The notes beneath the pieces were generated by a model that did no database searches, had not been told where the DNA came from, and saw only the letters and a list, made by a program, of their open reading frames with translations. Positions 37,401 to 51,900 of a DNA stretch of 64,000 nucleotides are shown in pieces. Both the position numbers and the translations under genes were made by a program. Source of the DNA: Glandiceps talaboti (lineage: Eukaryota > Hemichordata > Enteropneusta > Spengelidae); the NCBI RefSeq assembly GCF_964340395.1, contig NC_135565.1, positions 10,341,742 through 10,405,741 on the forward strand, in the 5' to 3' direction. The number at the start of each line of letters is the position of its first letter. The first letter of the stretch is position 1.

Positions 37401-40256
37401 TAGTCACAATAAACTGCACATAAAAGTCAAGTTCGGTTTGGAAAGAAATTGCCCGCAGAATCGAAAGCAAACAGTGGCGAGTAAACATAGAAGGCGCCAT
37501 ATTTGCATCGGTGATTTCGAGCGAAAGTTTAGTTATCGCTGTCTGTCGTGTATCAATATTATCAATGGAACCTCCTATGTAATCTATTGTTGCATGATGG
37601 TAATTAATAGAGACTCATCTATCTATCCGTCTTCCATTCATCAATTCTGAAATTCGAGTTTTGTGGGGCTGCATATAGTACGATTTTGAACGAACAAGTT
37701 AATTTTTTTTTATGTTGCTGTTGGGCGCAGCTAGTAGTCCTTAAATTGGTTTATCACATGATTACTACGTTTCAAAACATGACGTTTTGACGTTTAATAA
37801 AAAAAAATCGTGTTTTTTTTTTCTGAATTTAGTCAGAATTTGAACAAAAATGCCTACCGGTTAAGTGTAGACACTTTTCTTAACATGTAAATGCTCAGTA
37901 TTGGCACCAGAGAAATTATCTCCCAAATTGCTGAAAAAACAACCCACATACAAAAAACAAGCTTTGCCTCAACGAACAGCTTCGCGTCAACGAATTTTAC
38001 AGATTACGACTTTTGATAATGGCGGGAAAAACGTGCCGTCAGATCAGTTGGTCGTACGTACTTACTTCCGTAGTAATAGATCATATACATCGAAACTCTT
38101 GCAGTATGAGACACGAATGTGAAATACTGGGGCAAGTAGAAAGGTCGTGCACTTATTGGAAACAATAGAGTTGACAGGAGAGTTTTAATGAGAACAATGG
38201 AAGTGTGGCATTGAATTAATGGATACACAAATTGTCTGTGGTGATACTGAGACTGGGGAACATGAAACGAAGAGCTCGTATACTAAAAGTGGACAGTCCA
38301 CGGAGAGCATGATCAATTGTTCCGAGTGTTTGTCGAAGTACGTGTTGACGTCACCGAAGCGTTCTACACATCTCAATATCGCTACTGCAACTGAACTATT
38401 CAGAGAGACCGAATTTAGTGGTTGGACATTAAATTTCCGTCGAAATTAGCACTCATCTGTGAGTTCTTTTGCGAATTTCCAATATCACCGTGATGATATA
38501 AAACCAAACTTGGTCTAGTTTCAAAAGATGTAGTCGTTTATTTTATACTATTTTCTAAATGGTTGTTATTGGTGACTCGGACAAAAAGCGATATCAAAAT
38601 TGTTGGGCATATGGTTTGCCGAAAGTCTCAGCAAAGTTTTGTTTCTAAAGAAATGCCAACGATAAAAGATAATTTGTTTTGCTTCCTGATTAGATTTGCA
38701 CAGAATATACGTATTTGCCCAGGAGAACGACCGTGTTTGGCGCCAAACCGTAGACGCGCCTAGAATATAATTTTGTAGGCGGTCGTCTGCGTAACTTTTA
38801 GCTTTTTTAAGATACACTTTTGGCTCGCACATGAGAAGACAGTTATTTCACAGATATGTTAAAGAATCGTTTTCGACTGACGATAACCTTTTTCGTAAAT
38901 CAACTGCACAACTTGAAATTGCCGCTTATAGTACAAGTGAACCCATTGAATTTACTTTTCTTTTGATTTTTTAAAAAAAAAGTGGGTACTGGTTTAGAGA
39001 TTTATTCTGGTGTGAAAATGTAGGTTAGGCGGGAATTGTTCCGAGTCGACAAAAATACACAAGGGACCCCAGATGGACCGGGATGAAGTGGAGAACCGAC
39101 AGGGGAGTGGATAAACAACAATCAAATATATAGCCCGCCAAATGAGTAGTTGATTTGTACACGCCGAAAAGGAATCAATTGAAATACCGTCAAAGGGGCA
39201 TCATAATTGCTTTATTAATACAGGACCTCTTGTTTGGGAGTCAACTCCCTTTCCCATCCCCCTACGGCTTACCAACAATCTATCACACGAGGCATGTTTA
39301 TTTCTGTTATCGGCAACTCCTTTCCCGCGCAAAACTTGATAATATTTTTGATGCAATTTCTGTGAATTTCAATCTATCACATGACGTGTGTTTATTTCAG
39401 TTATCGGCAACTTCTTTCCCGCGCAAAACTTGATAACATTTTATGCAATTTCGGTAAATTTTTAGTAATTTTTGGAGAAACGATTGATTTGATATAGTTG
39501 TGATTCGATCGAGAAAAAATAGTTACTCCGGGTGAGACTTGATGAAGCGAAAGACGGGTCAGACGACCCTTCCTTGCCACGATGCCTTGGCAGTGTAGGT
39601 ATATTTGAAGTCAGGCTACCCCATCTTTTGCATGCCCGATCAATTGTATTCTGTTGTTATGGAAACGGTTTATTCTGCTTTATCAATCGCAGCGAGGTGA
39701 CGTTTCACGCATGGTGACATCAGAGAGGGTGATAAAAATACCATCTCACTTTGCTCGATTCCGTCTTCTTTTATGTGTCATTCAATGCTATCTGTAAACA
39801 GTGTAGCGATCAGAAACCAATATCTCCGAATGTCATGCCTGATTCGGTGCTCACACCGTCCAATTGAGTTGTCACCAACGGAGAGGGTTTTCTGTCCCTG
39901 GCAGCGGTCATATCGTCAAAATGATCAACACTAGCGAGGGAAAGCATAGAAGTCGTTCTCATATACTCGTTAGTGTTTTAAAAAAAACGAAGGAGTTGTT
40001 AATATAAAAAAAACCCTTCAATTGTTTGATTCAGATTGTCACTTGTCACAAATTGACGTCTCTTTCTTTAGTCATCAAATCTGGATGGGTTTCAATTGAC
40101 TTTCTCTATAACAATACTTGTTTTGCAGTAATTGTTATCTTGACTTCATTTCTTGATACTTGACTGACGTGACTTGAAAACTGCAATAACACTCGATTCA
40201 TGTACAGGTAAGATAGTCCACTATAGTTACCAACCGTCTTAATTCTGACTTGCCAA

Positions 40257-40443
40257 ACACGCAGACGACATTATTACGTTTTGTGGTGAAATGTTACCAC
40301 GCAGACGACATTATTACGTTTTGCGATGAAATTTTACCACGCAGACGACATTATTACGTTTTGCGATGAAATTTTACCACGCAGACGACATTATTACGTT
40401 TTGCGATGAAATTTTACCACGCAGACGACATTATTACGTTTTG
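40257..40443. repeat. Minisatellite, 40-bp unit, about 4.7 copies
   Basis: Units read accacgcagacgacattatt then acgttttgcgatgaaatttt, nearly identical between copies, with the first and last diverged. High identity suggests recent expansion. Confidence 0.95.
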
Positions 40444-40857
40444 CTGAAAATATGTTTTGCGACGAAATTAACAACATAAATGATACCGTAAACGTGATTA
40501 CAATTTTTATTTACTGGAACAAAATAAGTAAAACAATGGCATTTTTCTTGATGAGGACACAAAAGACAATTTCAGGGGATAAAAAGTCGTCTAAACATGA
40601 CTACACAACATGTCACCGTTTGCATTTTGTTCTGGATAATAAATTAGATAATGAATTATCGTCAAATGGTGAGTAGGACACAGTCCATGTTGGTATTAAC
40701 GAACATTAATGTATAACAACGTGTATATTCTACATTCTGACAAACAACATATTTATAGTCAGACTCAGTTTGCATTGCGATTAACATTTAGGTGTGAACA
40801 ACAATTGTCTGGTGGAGCAATAGAAAAGTTGGTCCAGAACAAAAGAATGGTCGTATG

Positions 40858-40961
<104 letters not shown>

Positions 40962-41220
40962 CAACACAGACACAGTAGAATTGTTCCACGTTCATCTGGT
41001 CAACCTACATGCACATAGATGTTACCGCTGACTTTACGTCCTTACTCTCATGAAGTTGACAACTAATAAAGCAATTTAGACTTAGGGACAGAATTACAAC
41101 ATAATAGGAAACAAAGTTATCTTTGCAGTTTAAGGGCATCATGATAACATTGCGATGACAAGACTACCATTGATAGTGATGGTATAGAAACCAACACATC
41201 TGTTATTTGGCAAGGTTCTC

Positions 41221-41282
41221 TGTGTGTCTGTGTGTGTCTATCTGACTCTCTCTTTCTTTCTTTCTCTCTCATTCTCTCTGTC

Positions 41283-41339
<57 letters not shown>

Positions 41340-41384
41340 TTCTCTTTCATTCTCTCTATGTCTCTGCCTGCCTGCCTGCCTGCC

Positions 41385-41417
<33 letters not shown>

Positions 41418-41424
41418 CGCTCTT

Positions 41425-41491
<67 letters not shown>
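41221..41491. repeat. Compound TC / TGTC / TGCC microsatellite
   Basis: Successive blocks of TGTG, TTTC, TCTC, (TGTC)n, (TGCC)n, (TGTC)n and (TC)n over about 270 bases. On the transcript strand it is purine-rich. Confidence 0.95.
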
Positions 41492-41493
<2 letters not shown>

Positions 41494-41989
41494 TACATAT
41501 ACACCACATGAGATAATCCCTCCCCTGGTCTCAATGACATGCGGTTTATAAATATTGCTATAGTACAATTTGGAAGGTTACCGGTATACAAAGGAAAACA
41601 AACAAATTATGAACCTCAATTACAGAAATTGGGTCATGACAAATTAAAACTGTGGCACCATTTGAAAGGACCTTCATATGTACTCATCTATTCGATGTGT
41701 ATGGACACGGTTTTATATTATTCGGGGAGAGTTGCAGTACCACCTGTGATACGTGTGACAAAGTTTGGACTTCTCTCATTTCATATTGGGTCACGTTTTT
41801 GCTGTGTGTTCCAAAAAAAAACCACCTCAAAGGACAACGCTTGATTCCTACGCCAAGTTGATCTAAAAATGATTTCATATATTAGGAAACGGGTTTTTTT
41901 TGTAATTGTTCAGATATACAAGTGAAAGGTTATGTTATGGCTCTTACAAAAAAAGAGGAAAAATGTTCATTAAAAATGAGAAAACTTAC

Positions 41990-42336
41990 GCTTGGAATGT
42001 TGTCTTGGGTACAGATCCCTTCTTGTAGTAATCTGTCTCTGATTTCCCAGGCAAATATAGACGGACATTCTCGCTTATACTGGGCGATTTTACCCACAAC
42101 ATTTGGCGTGGCCACTCTTGGTTTGCTGCCTCCGATCGCCCGGGGTCGAATTGACCCCGTCTCGTAGTATCTGCCCAGAATTTTGCTAACACATCCGTTG
42201 GACACTTGGAGAATGCGTGAGATGTCGCAGGGTCGGGCACCACTGTGCGCTAGTTCAACAATCTTCTGCCGCGTAGAGTCGGGTAAAGGCCTACCGTTGA
42301 CGAAAACACCCCCAAGTTGATTTACACCACTGTGAC
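41990..42336 (-). CDS. Pax6: Pax6 coding exon 2: paired domain, PAI subdomain, linker and most of RED
   Basis: Encodes residues 6-120 of the 1a isoform, from HSGVNQLGG to CTQDNIPS: the paired-domain DNA-binding module except its last helix. The stretch ILQVSNGCV carries Ile42, Gln44 and Asn47 (paired-domain numbering), the residues that set Pax6 DNA specificity apart from Pax2/5/8. The linker [17 protein letters not shown] and [12 protein letters not shown] are canonical. The acceptor is tttcaaaacag before 42336; the donor gtaagttt starts at 41989. The length of 347 bp equals the sum of human exons 5 and 6 (131 + 216), so the two appear as one exon here. A long CT-rich repeat lies just upstream on the transcript strand. 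Confidence 0.97.
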
Positions 42337-42345
42337 CTGTTTTGA

Positions 42346-42427
42346 AAGAGAGTAGAGAGTAGAGAGGAAAGAGAGAGAGAGAACGATAGAGAGACAGAGC
42401 GACAGAGAGAGAGCGAGAGACAGAGAC

Positions 42428-42485
<58 letters not shown>

Positions 42486-42556
42486 CGACAGAGACAGAGA
42501 CAGAGAGAGAGAGAGAGAGACAACGATAGAGAGACAGCGACAGAGAAAGAAAAGAA
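42346..42556. repeat. GA / GACA microsatellite next to exon 2 acceptor (CT-rich on transcript strand)
   Basis: About 210 bases of GA and CAGAGA units starting within about 10 bases of the exon 2 acceptor. In the Pax6 pre-mRNA it is a continuous CU-rich tract directly upstream of tttcaaaacag, so it supplies or overlaps the polypyrimidine tract. CU-rich RNA is the binding preference of PTB-type splicing regulators. Confidence 0.9.
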
Positions 42557-45500
42557 AGATACATTAAAACATGTATAATGTATAATGTAGTCTAGAATGG
42601 TCTTCTCTCTAAATGAATAATTTACATTTTATTTGAAGACAAAAATCATACTAAATATATCATATTGCAATTGGGATTACAAAACACACAAAATATAACA
42701 TTTCAATTTTATATTAATTATTCATTCAATGATGTCAAACAAGACTTAGTCTATTAACTATGTCTTAAGATGTTTCAGTTCTTTGTAGTAAGACAAACTA
42801 TCAAAGTCGAAAACGAAAGTTATTAATTTGAAATTCTCACTCTTTGGTTAAACATCTTTGTGGCAGCCAGTTCAAAAAATGTTCCCAAGGAAGTACTATT
42901 GGTAGAACCCAGTATGGTTTTTGGTCGAATCTGTGCTCATCAAACACACGAATAACTTAAAATAACAACGAAAGAGAAGATAGATGTTTTTGTTTCTGAA
43001 AATGTACTTTACTATTTTTGTAATTTTTAAACCTAAAAACTAAATTAACTATTCCAATTTGTCTTGTCTTGTGATCGACTACAAGACCCTGCCCACTAAT
43101 AAAAACGCTGTCTCAACTGAATATAAGTTTGTTTTTTAAATCTTTAAATTCTTTTGTCAGATTTGAAGTGAATTTAAACTCAAGGAAGTAACTTTTCTTT
43201 TTTAAATAAAAAGTCACTAACTGAAAAGTTGAGTTGTTGGTAATCTACAACGGGACAAACTCTTGGCTGATAATAATTAGCATTGGAGTTGGATCAAAGT
43301 AATATTTTGAATTATTGAAAATTGGGAATTTTACTTTAGTGTGTATTAATGAACAATTAAGGGACTTTATCTGTTCATGGTAGATATTACCGGTAGTAGT
43401 GATGTTTTTTTGTTTTTTTTAGAGAGAATTGAATCACAATTCCTGTATCGCTTAATTCGTATCACAGTGATAATGACTTTTATGTTTCTTTTTTTTCAAA
43501 CTGATTATAAAATCGAATTTGTAATCTAACTTGCGTATTCGTTAATATATCATTTGTTTATGTCTCACGATTTTAATTTTTTTTTTAATTTCAAGTCGTT
43601 TGTTTAATTTGGAATATTAGTAGTGTGGTTGATACACAACTCTTGCAAAGTTCAGAGGTCAGTCAGTGACCCGGTCACAGTTTCGTGAGAGCTGGGAAAG
43701 AAAGGGGAGGGAGTTATCGTATAAGTGTGCATCGTTACGAGTTTTTAACATACTAGATAACTTCGTTATGCAATTCACGCCAGTTATGACATTTTTACGA
43801 AGGCACTACCTTAGGAGACGGCGATGTGGATGCGATGAGCGATATATCGGAAAGTTCGTAGTGAGTAAAGAAACTATAAAAATAACAAACAAACAATTTG
43901 ACACGAACAAATCAAAATTATAGACTATCTGTAGTAATGACCGAGTAGAAAAGATGAACTTTCGTACGGTATATTTGTTTTATTGACTTTTTAAGAGCCG
44001 ACTAGTCGATGTGACACCAAATGTCGTGGCCCTCCAGCGCTTTTCGACTTAGCGGCAACGGATATATAACCATGCTGACACGCACCGTAAACTGTGTCGT
44101 GTTTCAATCACGTAGCTCCAAGCTACGATCGTTTTGTTCACTAGTTTTATTCATTGACTAAAAGGAAAAACGCTTTCTTGTAAACTGTTGGTAGAAGCGT
44201 CAAACAGTCGACAAATGCTGGTCGATTGCATCGGTTCATGATCGGTACTTTGAAGTCGGCAGGTAGCGGTGACACTGAGTACTTGCCTCCCATGTTCCCA
44301 AGCCTAGGCGACGTTGATCGACGAGCTATGGGTAACCATCATAACCCAGCAACCAGACAGACTTCTCCGACTCGCATATACCCGCTTCAGAAACAACTAC
44401 CAAATAACTTATATATTGCATCATATTATACTATACACTTATCGTGATGGGCGTCACTATTTTACAACGGGCAAGTAATGGAGGCAAAGCCTTCGATTCG
44501 ATCACATAGATTTTGCCATCAGACAAGGCTCTTGACAGACAAATACATAAAAAATGTCCAAAATAGTAAGTTAAAGAGATAGAGATGCTATAACACACTC
44601 GTACCATTCAACTAAGTTTCAAGTAAACACTGCAATTTACTTTGACGTCAACCCGTCAATTCATGGCCTTAAGAAATATCCCCTTTTCGACACAATGTTG
44701 ATTTTTGAAAAAAAAGCCTTTGACTGTACAGTAACAATAAGCTTGGAGTGATTCGATATTAATGGCCTTACATTACTAAACATTAAGCCTTCTTTGTTGT
44801 AATATGAAAATATTTTTTTTTATGAAAAGAATACCAGTTTAATTTCACGGAACCGTTCGGAGCGATATTGGATTGTGGATTATGGGATGTCGTACGTATT
44901 GCAACAGTAAGCCTCATTGTTACGAATACGACTGGAACTTTCTCCTTGTTACGCCGTCTATGAATTACAGGAAACGACACGCGCTGCAATGCAGTCTAGT
45001 GTCTGATTAAAAACATTTCATTACTTGATGTGTGATTACAAAGAGTCGGTCCCATATTAAAAATCGCGAAAGAAGCGGACGTTGCAAATCATAAGCATAA
45101 CACGTTACTGTAAAAATTAAAAAAAAGCACAACGTAACGCTGCAATCATTTACTCGACACATTCAAGAATTGCTGGATGGACAGCCACGTGACAGCATGG
45201 CCAACTTGGCCATGGCCAACACGTTGGTGGGTCACCTAGGAAGATGTGGTTTCGTGTCTTCCGTTAGCTAAACTCAATTCATAGATACAAATACGAAAGA
45301 AAGAAAACGGAAATGATTTCATCCCAGAAGCATCTAATACTGCCCCATCTTAAAACTTGTCAATAATTGTGTTATGGTGTCTTAAAGTCATATGGAGTTA
45401 TTGTGGTTCAAAAAGCCTACAGTTTGGAGTAGTTTATGTGACGTTTACGTGCTCTGTTCAGTAAACTGTGTGGCATGTAAAGATAAAGTAAATTTTACAA

Positions 45501-45797
45501 TCTAGTGCCTAATATGGGCTAATTGCATCCATGCAATGTATTAATATCAATAGATCCGAACATAAATTCCCCTCGAAAATCTACTTTCACCCAAATGTAT
45601 TTGACTCATATTCCAAAACAAATTGTGCAATGTTTCTGAAGAAGTGCAAACCAAACAACAACATAGCTAAATAACTCCTTTGATGGGAGGGGGGGGGGGT
45701 ATTCATGTCAGAAATGAACAAGGAAAGTATACTCGGAAAAGATCTGAAGCACTGCACAACTATAGATACACATTTGGTTGCAGCGTTTTAGTTACTG

Positions 45798-45962
<165 letters not shown>

Positions 45963-48900
45963 TAGCACACAACGTGCTGAGTTCTAACTTTCATCTCAAC
46001 ATTTCAATACCGGACAAGGAACAATCAAACATAGCAATTGCGACATGTATTCACCTATCAAGAGTGATAACGATTTATATGACTTAGATGACGAATTTCT
46101 TGACGACAAATGTCCCCCACTACGGACGTAATAGAAGCAAATATACAGCGAATATTAACACCTACATGCCGAGAGAGTAGTATGGGAAAAGTCCGACTGT
46201 TCGTCAATTATTGCGAGCCTTATCATCTAATACGCAAAGGACACCCAGTGGTGACAGAAACGTCATAACTCACGATCATTCAAGTGGCGCTTGTAAGAAG
46301 ACTGAAAAACCAATATTGGCCAATCAACGTTACTGATCATACTTTTATTAGCGAGCTGACAATCTTTAAATTGACGGTTACTGAAAAATACTATTTTATT
46401 AACTTTGCATCTCGTTCTGTCTGAACAACGTCAAATAAAGAAAGGAGACATTGAAAAACGACATTGTAGGGGCTCCTATCAGCGCAAATGACGCCCCGCC
46501 ATGTGATTTTGACTGTAGAACAGTGCAGCCGGTAGTTTATCATTATGTAGCCAAACAGTGAAAAGAAGTCGTTCAAATTATTTCAAATAAAGCTTGGATG
46601 ATGTATTAAATTGCAATCTAGCCAATTTTCCTACTATGAAGTGAATCGATGTGCGGTTACTGCACAAACTCGCTTAAATGGTTTATCACAACCACGTCTA
46701 CATGCATGCATACACTACTCGCAATTGGAACAGTGCTGCATGCAACACCAAAAACTCTCACGTCGACGCTAAACTCTAAATTCTTTTTTTCCCCCCAGAT
46801 TTCTACACCATATTTTGATATATTCATAACCTTTTAAAATATGAATAAATCATTTTAGAATTAAATCAGAGAAAACGTACTAATCCAGGAGTAGTTTAAA
46901 TGATGTTTTTTTACAAAGCAAAGAAACCGGAATACATCAGAATTCATTATGATCAATACAAAGGAGGACTGCCTTTTAAATGTGACAGTTCATTCTGTGT
47001 GCGCTGTATTAAGATGACACCCAAATAGACAATATCACCAGTCAATCTTTTCAATCTATAGTTACCTTGATTTTATTATCGATTTGAAAATGATTGCCAA
47101 AGTTTAGGAAAATCACGCTGTAAAGAGAGTGAGTTTTGTGCTTTATTGATATCTATGTAAACTGAGCATGGAAAACTGCGCACGTGTATATTCAGTTTTT
47201 GATGCAAGTTGACTCTAACATTTGATGGAGAGAGACGGTAATGATATCAATATTGTAATTTGCAATGACTGTGTTGATAATTGATACAATGTCCAACTCT
47301 AGCAGACTATTGGGGGGGGGGGCGCTTTAAGATCATAAATTCGAGTGTGATGCTCTCTTGGTCAAGTGTGATGTTAGTTCTAGCTTATCATGATCTGACA
47401 TCATCGTGTACTAGTATACTGTTCACATTTTGCCGCCGAGTCATGGCTCCAGGTTGAAGAGAAAATCAAGTGACTTTTTATTGTGACCGCGTTAAGAAAT
47501 CATGACTCGGTACATTCTATATTTGGATAGGATTCATAGAATGTTGAACACTGCGTAAACACGACAACAATTACGTTTTGGTAAGACTCACTATTTAAAT
47601 AAACTCTTAAACAGAGAATCGTTTACATATGCCCTAGTCTTGTATTGCACACTCCATACACCGTGTTTATAAAATGAAATGTTGTAATCGACACGAGTCA
47701 AATCAAATATACACAATAAATTCACATCTCTGAAATTATGACGCCAAATATGAATGTTGTGTTTATTTCCATTGTTAGTACTTCACAGTGAATGTCCTCG
47801 TTAGAATTACACTTGGTGATCTATGGAAGTGAAATATCCTTAATGGGTGGAAATTGACAACCCTTCTACGTCAGGAAATGTAACATCATTTCAATATATG
47901 CTGCAAACTATGCCGGGATCTAAAGGTCTCTCATTTGCATGGTATTGTTTGTGAAATCGACATTGCTAACACGTTGTCATGGAATTTAACATCCGAGGAA
48001 TATCTTACAAATGTAAAACAGTGAAACTGACAAAACTTTACTGTATATAGTACGTTGCTACAAAGTGGTCATTAAGTATGGTATCTATCTCACAGAGTCC
48101 TCCAGGAGGGTAATTCGGAGCGAAAATTGACGGAAGGGGATATTATCATGCAACAAATCAAATGTTAGCCACTAGTTTTCTGATGACATTATAACAGCCA
48201 TATTGGTTGGTGCATTCTTCAACTCATGCAGCTATATATTAAAGTTTCAAATACATCTTAGATGGATGATTCACTGTAAACGATGTGAAAGTGAAATTTC
48301 TTGCTACTTTTTTTGGTCTGTCGCCATTTAGCAATCGAAATGACTCGGGTAATGATTCAAGCGGTTGGGGACAATTCAACTATCTTGGCGAGAGGAAGGT
48401 GAGACTTCATTGATTAACTTTTGTGGATCGAAGAAGAGGGGTTCGATGAGAAGTCATCGTGGATAGAAGAGGAGAGGGGGAGGGCTTCGATGACGAATTA
48501 TCGTTGATGGGGAGGGGGTGGCCTCGATGACGAACCGTCGTAGATAGAGAAGGATAGCCCTTCCACGACCAAATAGGAAGTTATGACACATATCAACATG
48601 GACGCTTCAAACACAGCTCATTTCGGAAGTGTGAAAAACTAATGAGTGCACATGTGCACAGACAACTTAATACACTATTGTCTCAATAACACGAGTTTGC
48701 GAGAGTGTAAAACTAATGCTAAGATGACGTAATTAGGGTTAACTTTCCAAATCTCCAATTGATACTTGTGTCCCATCTGCCGTATAAAACAATGGAAACA
48801 AATTAGACAAAGTGCCGCGAAAATTAGCACATCATTTTAAACAATATAGTACATGCTGTAACAAGCAATGTACCGAAAAAAGTACAACCACTAGTTCTAT

Positions 48901-51900
48901 AGTCTAAACCTAGCTGTCATTATCAAAGTTACTTAAGTAGGAGAGATCAGCTCGAAAAAAAAAACTTACATCAGGTCTTCCAGCTAGTGTTATTAAAAAC
49001 CAAGATGATGGACGGCGTTACAGAGAAATCGTGTCCGTGTGAAAGTATACTTGGAGAGAAAATAAGGGCAATGCGATTTACTGGGAACGGACTCAAGAAA
49101 TTAACACGAACTGGACATCTCCCGTGGCCTTGTTAGCTAGCATTGTCATGTTGTGACTTCAGCGAACTCTTCAACCGTTTCCCCCATTGAAATCTATGCT
49201 AACCAATCAGGTCGTCGAGAAACTGAATGTTAGCAATGTTATTACATACAGACGAGTGCCCAATGTGTTCACGAAACCCGAGTCAGTAAAAAAGGTGACA
49301 AGAGCGATTTTTTTCGGTAGGTGTTCACCCAAGCGACAAGGCTCCCTTTCAGAAATGTCAAATCGAAAAAAAAAACAGAAAAAAATTGCTCTTCTTAAAC
49401 TCAATCTTAAGAGGAATAGTTGTCTTATTTTGATGTGATTTTTTTTCTCATAACTCACCACGTTGCGGCTTGAACTCACCACGTTGCGGCGGCTTGCTTC
49501 TGGACGTTTCCAAATTTGTTTGATTAAGAATGCAGTTCTTCTCGTGCACTGAAATCATGCTTTTGTTTATAAGAATTGAGATGACCGAGTCCCCTTCACT
49601 CCTTTACTATGAATGAAGAGTCGCAATTACGAACGGAGCATATCACACCGGTTTACGACTGTACTGGGAGTTGTGGGTCCCGCCCTAGTCATGCATACAC
49701 ATGAGATGATATGGAATAGGCAGTACGATTATTCATATACACACAGTATAGTAGTAGTAGCGTTGACCGTGCTATCATCAAGCTAATCCACAACGTATTA
49801 TCAACAACGCGGTATACACGTAATATATGAGATCAAAAAAAAAACCTCCTTACACCTGTATATACTAGCGTCACGTCATCATCAGCCACATGCTAAATAC
49901 CTAATCACATCCGCCGATGGTGTGAATCATCACCGTGTGTAGGTCGGCAAGGGGTGAGCTTGCAAGAACTGTACCAAATATTGAGGTGGATTATAGTGAT
50001 TGAACACTGGTACTAATGTCTAAGTTAACAACAGAAAGCATGACTTTGATGGGCGACTTATCTCACATTACCTATATTGTTCGTGGAACCGATAAGTAGC
50101 CATTGTCTGCGGGAGTAAAAGACACACGATTTGGGACGCACAGCTACACGCACATCATGGCATTCAATTAGCCCTACCTACCCCATCAATAAACCCAACA
50201 GCACAACGCCAGCTATTAACTCCCCAATCAAATAAAAGCAATTATTTAGAGAAAGAAATAATTGTTTTGTGTAGATAATAAATATTTAACACTGGTATAT
50301 TTTTTTCTTTTTTTTAAACATGAACACAATTATAAAAGTGTCACTTTAAATGAAGGCATACAACAAACTCAGTGTCTTGGTCACCAATTAACACTTCAGG
50401 AACAGTGGTGTATTTTTTTGAAGAAACATCGACTAGGCTCACAAACTGTACCGAAGCGTTCAATATTTGTAGATTGGTGTTAATGAGAGCGTACCAGGTT
50501 AACAAAGTTGAGTACTAAAACATTAACTTGGAAGCAATATCAATAACTGTCGGTGACTCGTTGATTACACCAATAAGCCGTTGGAGTGAAGATCAACACA
50601 TTTACATGTACATAGCTATTAAGTCAACAGGTGTCGGTTCGTGACTGAACAGTCTTGAAATCCCAGCAGACGACAAAACAATCTAAAGAGCTAAACAAAT
50701 TCCTCTGACGATGAAAACATCACAACGAAAAACTAGAGATTTACCTGATAAAATAATTTTGCTTCGCAGGAGAGGTAACATCGTCTGTCGCCGGCCAAGC
50801 CATCCAGTCGCTACGAAGTCTAACATGTTGTCGCTAGATTGAAACACTCTGCCACTTTTTATACGGACCCATCATAGTGAGGCAAGGCACTGTAACAATG
50901 GTCGTGAAATATTCACTAATAGTTATACCGAAGCAACATTATACTATTATCAGTGGCACACTGAATTTCCGAGTTACAAGTAATTCCTCTGTGTTACTGT
51001 CCAACCCGATCTGAAGGGGACCCGTGGTTTTGAACAAAAGCTTGCAAACTCCGACAAAAGCTTCAGTTCTAATGAGCCAAAGTTGCCATTAAAGCATTCG
51101 GTCGATGCGGTGCCGAGACGAAACCAGGCATCGGTTTTCACAGTTTCCACTCGACGCAATTACAAAAAAAAAACGAAAAAAAATTCATCCGCTCTCAACT
51201 CAAAGTGATTTTTTTCACTGTTTCTGTCTGTTTTTATACAAGAGCAAAACAAGATGTCCTCTGGGGGGATTGGAAACCAACTAGTTTGAGAGGGATTACG
51301 TAGTGATTATGTAGCGATTATAGGTACAGTCGTCCCGTTCTTAGCTATCGACTACTACGCCATGGAAAGTTCTTATTAACACTAACAATACTTCTTCCCA
51401 ACTTCCCGTTGAAAATCCCCACGAAAAGCAGAATGTTTTGGGGCTATTTAAGAAAAGAATCCGGCCATAACGGAACAGATAGTCCCGCTATCCGTAACCG
51501 GGAAAAGAAACCGAGAAAATGTGAATGCTAAAGGTACCCTGGCGGCTGAGATGCTACAATAAGCTCACAAGACTTACTCCTGACAGATTCTAGATTTATA
51601 AGACGCGGCACTGTATAAAGCACAGCCTGGCATTTCTGTTATGAAGTTATCCATACAACACAGACGGATACACTGAATGTTGCCCGCGGCGAGAATTTTT
51701 CCCCCTCCTCGAAAATCTTGTTGACGTCAGTGGCAGCGGATCGGTTCTTGTCAAAATCTCTCAAATAAGCGAGATCACGATGCAATTATCATCACGAGTG
51801 TTGTAGATGCGTTAAACGCTGACACAGAAATCGCTGCCTGAGTAGTTGTCATTGTTGGTCTCGGAAATGAAAACGTTGCGAGTTATGAACATGTCGATGA

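Noticed and set aside
40257-40443. Regular 40-bp repeats resembling a CRISPR array
   Set aside because: Units are head-to-tail without unique spacers and the setting is an animal intron.
41224-42564. Ser/Leu/Cys-rich and Arg/Glu/Asp/Thr-rich frames on both strands
   Set aside because: Products of the TC/TGTC and GA/GACA microsatellites; only the segment 41990-42336 is real coding sequence.
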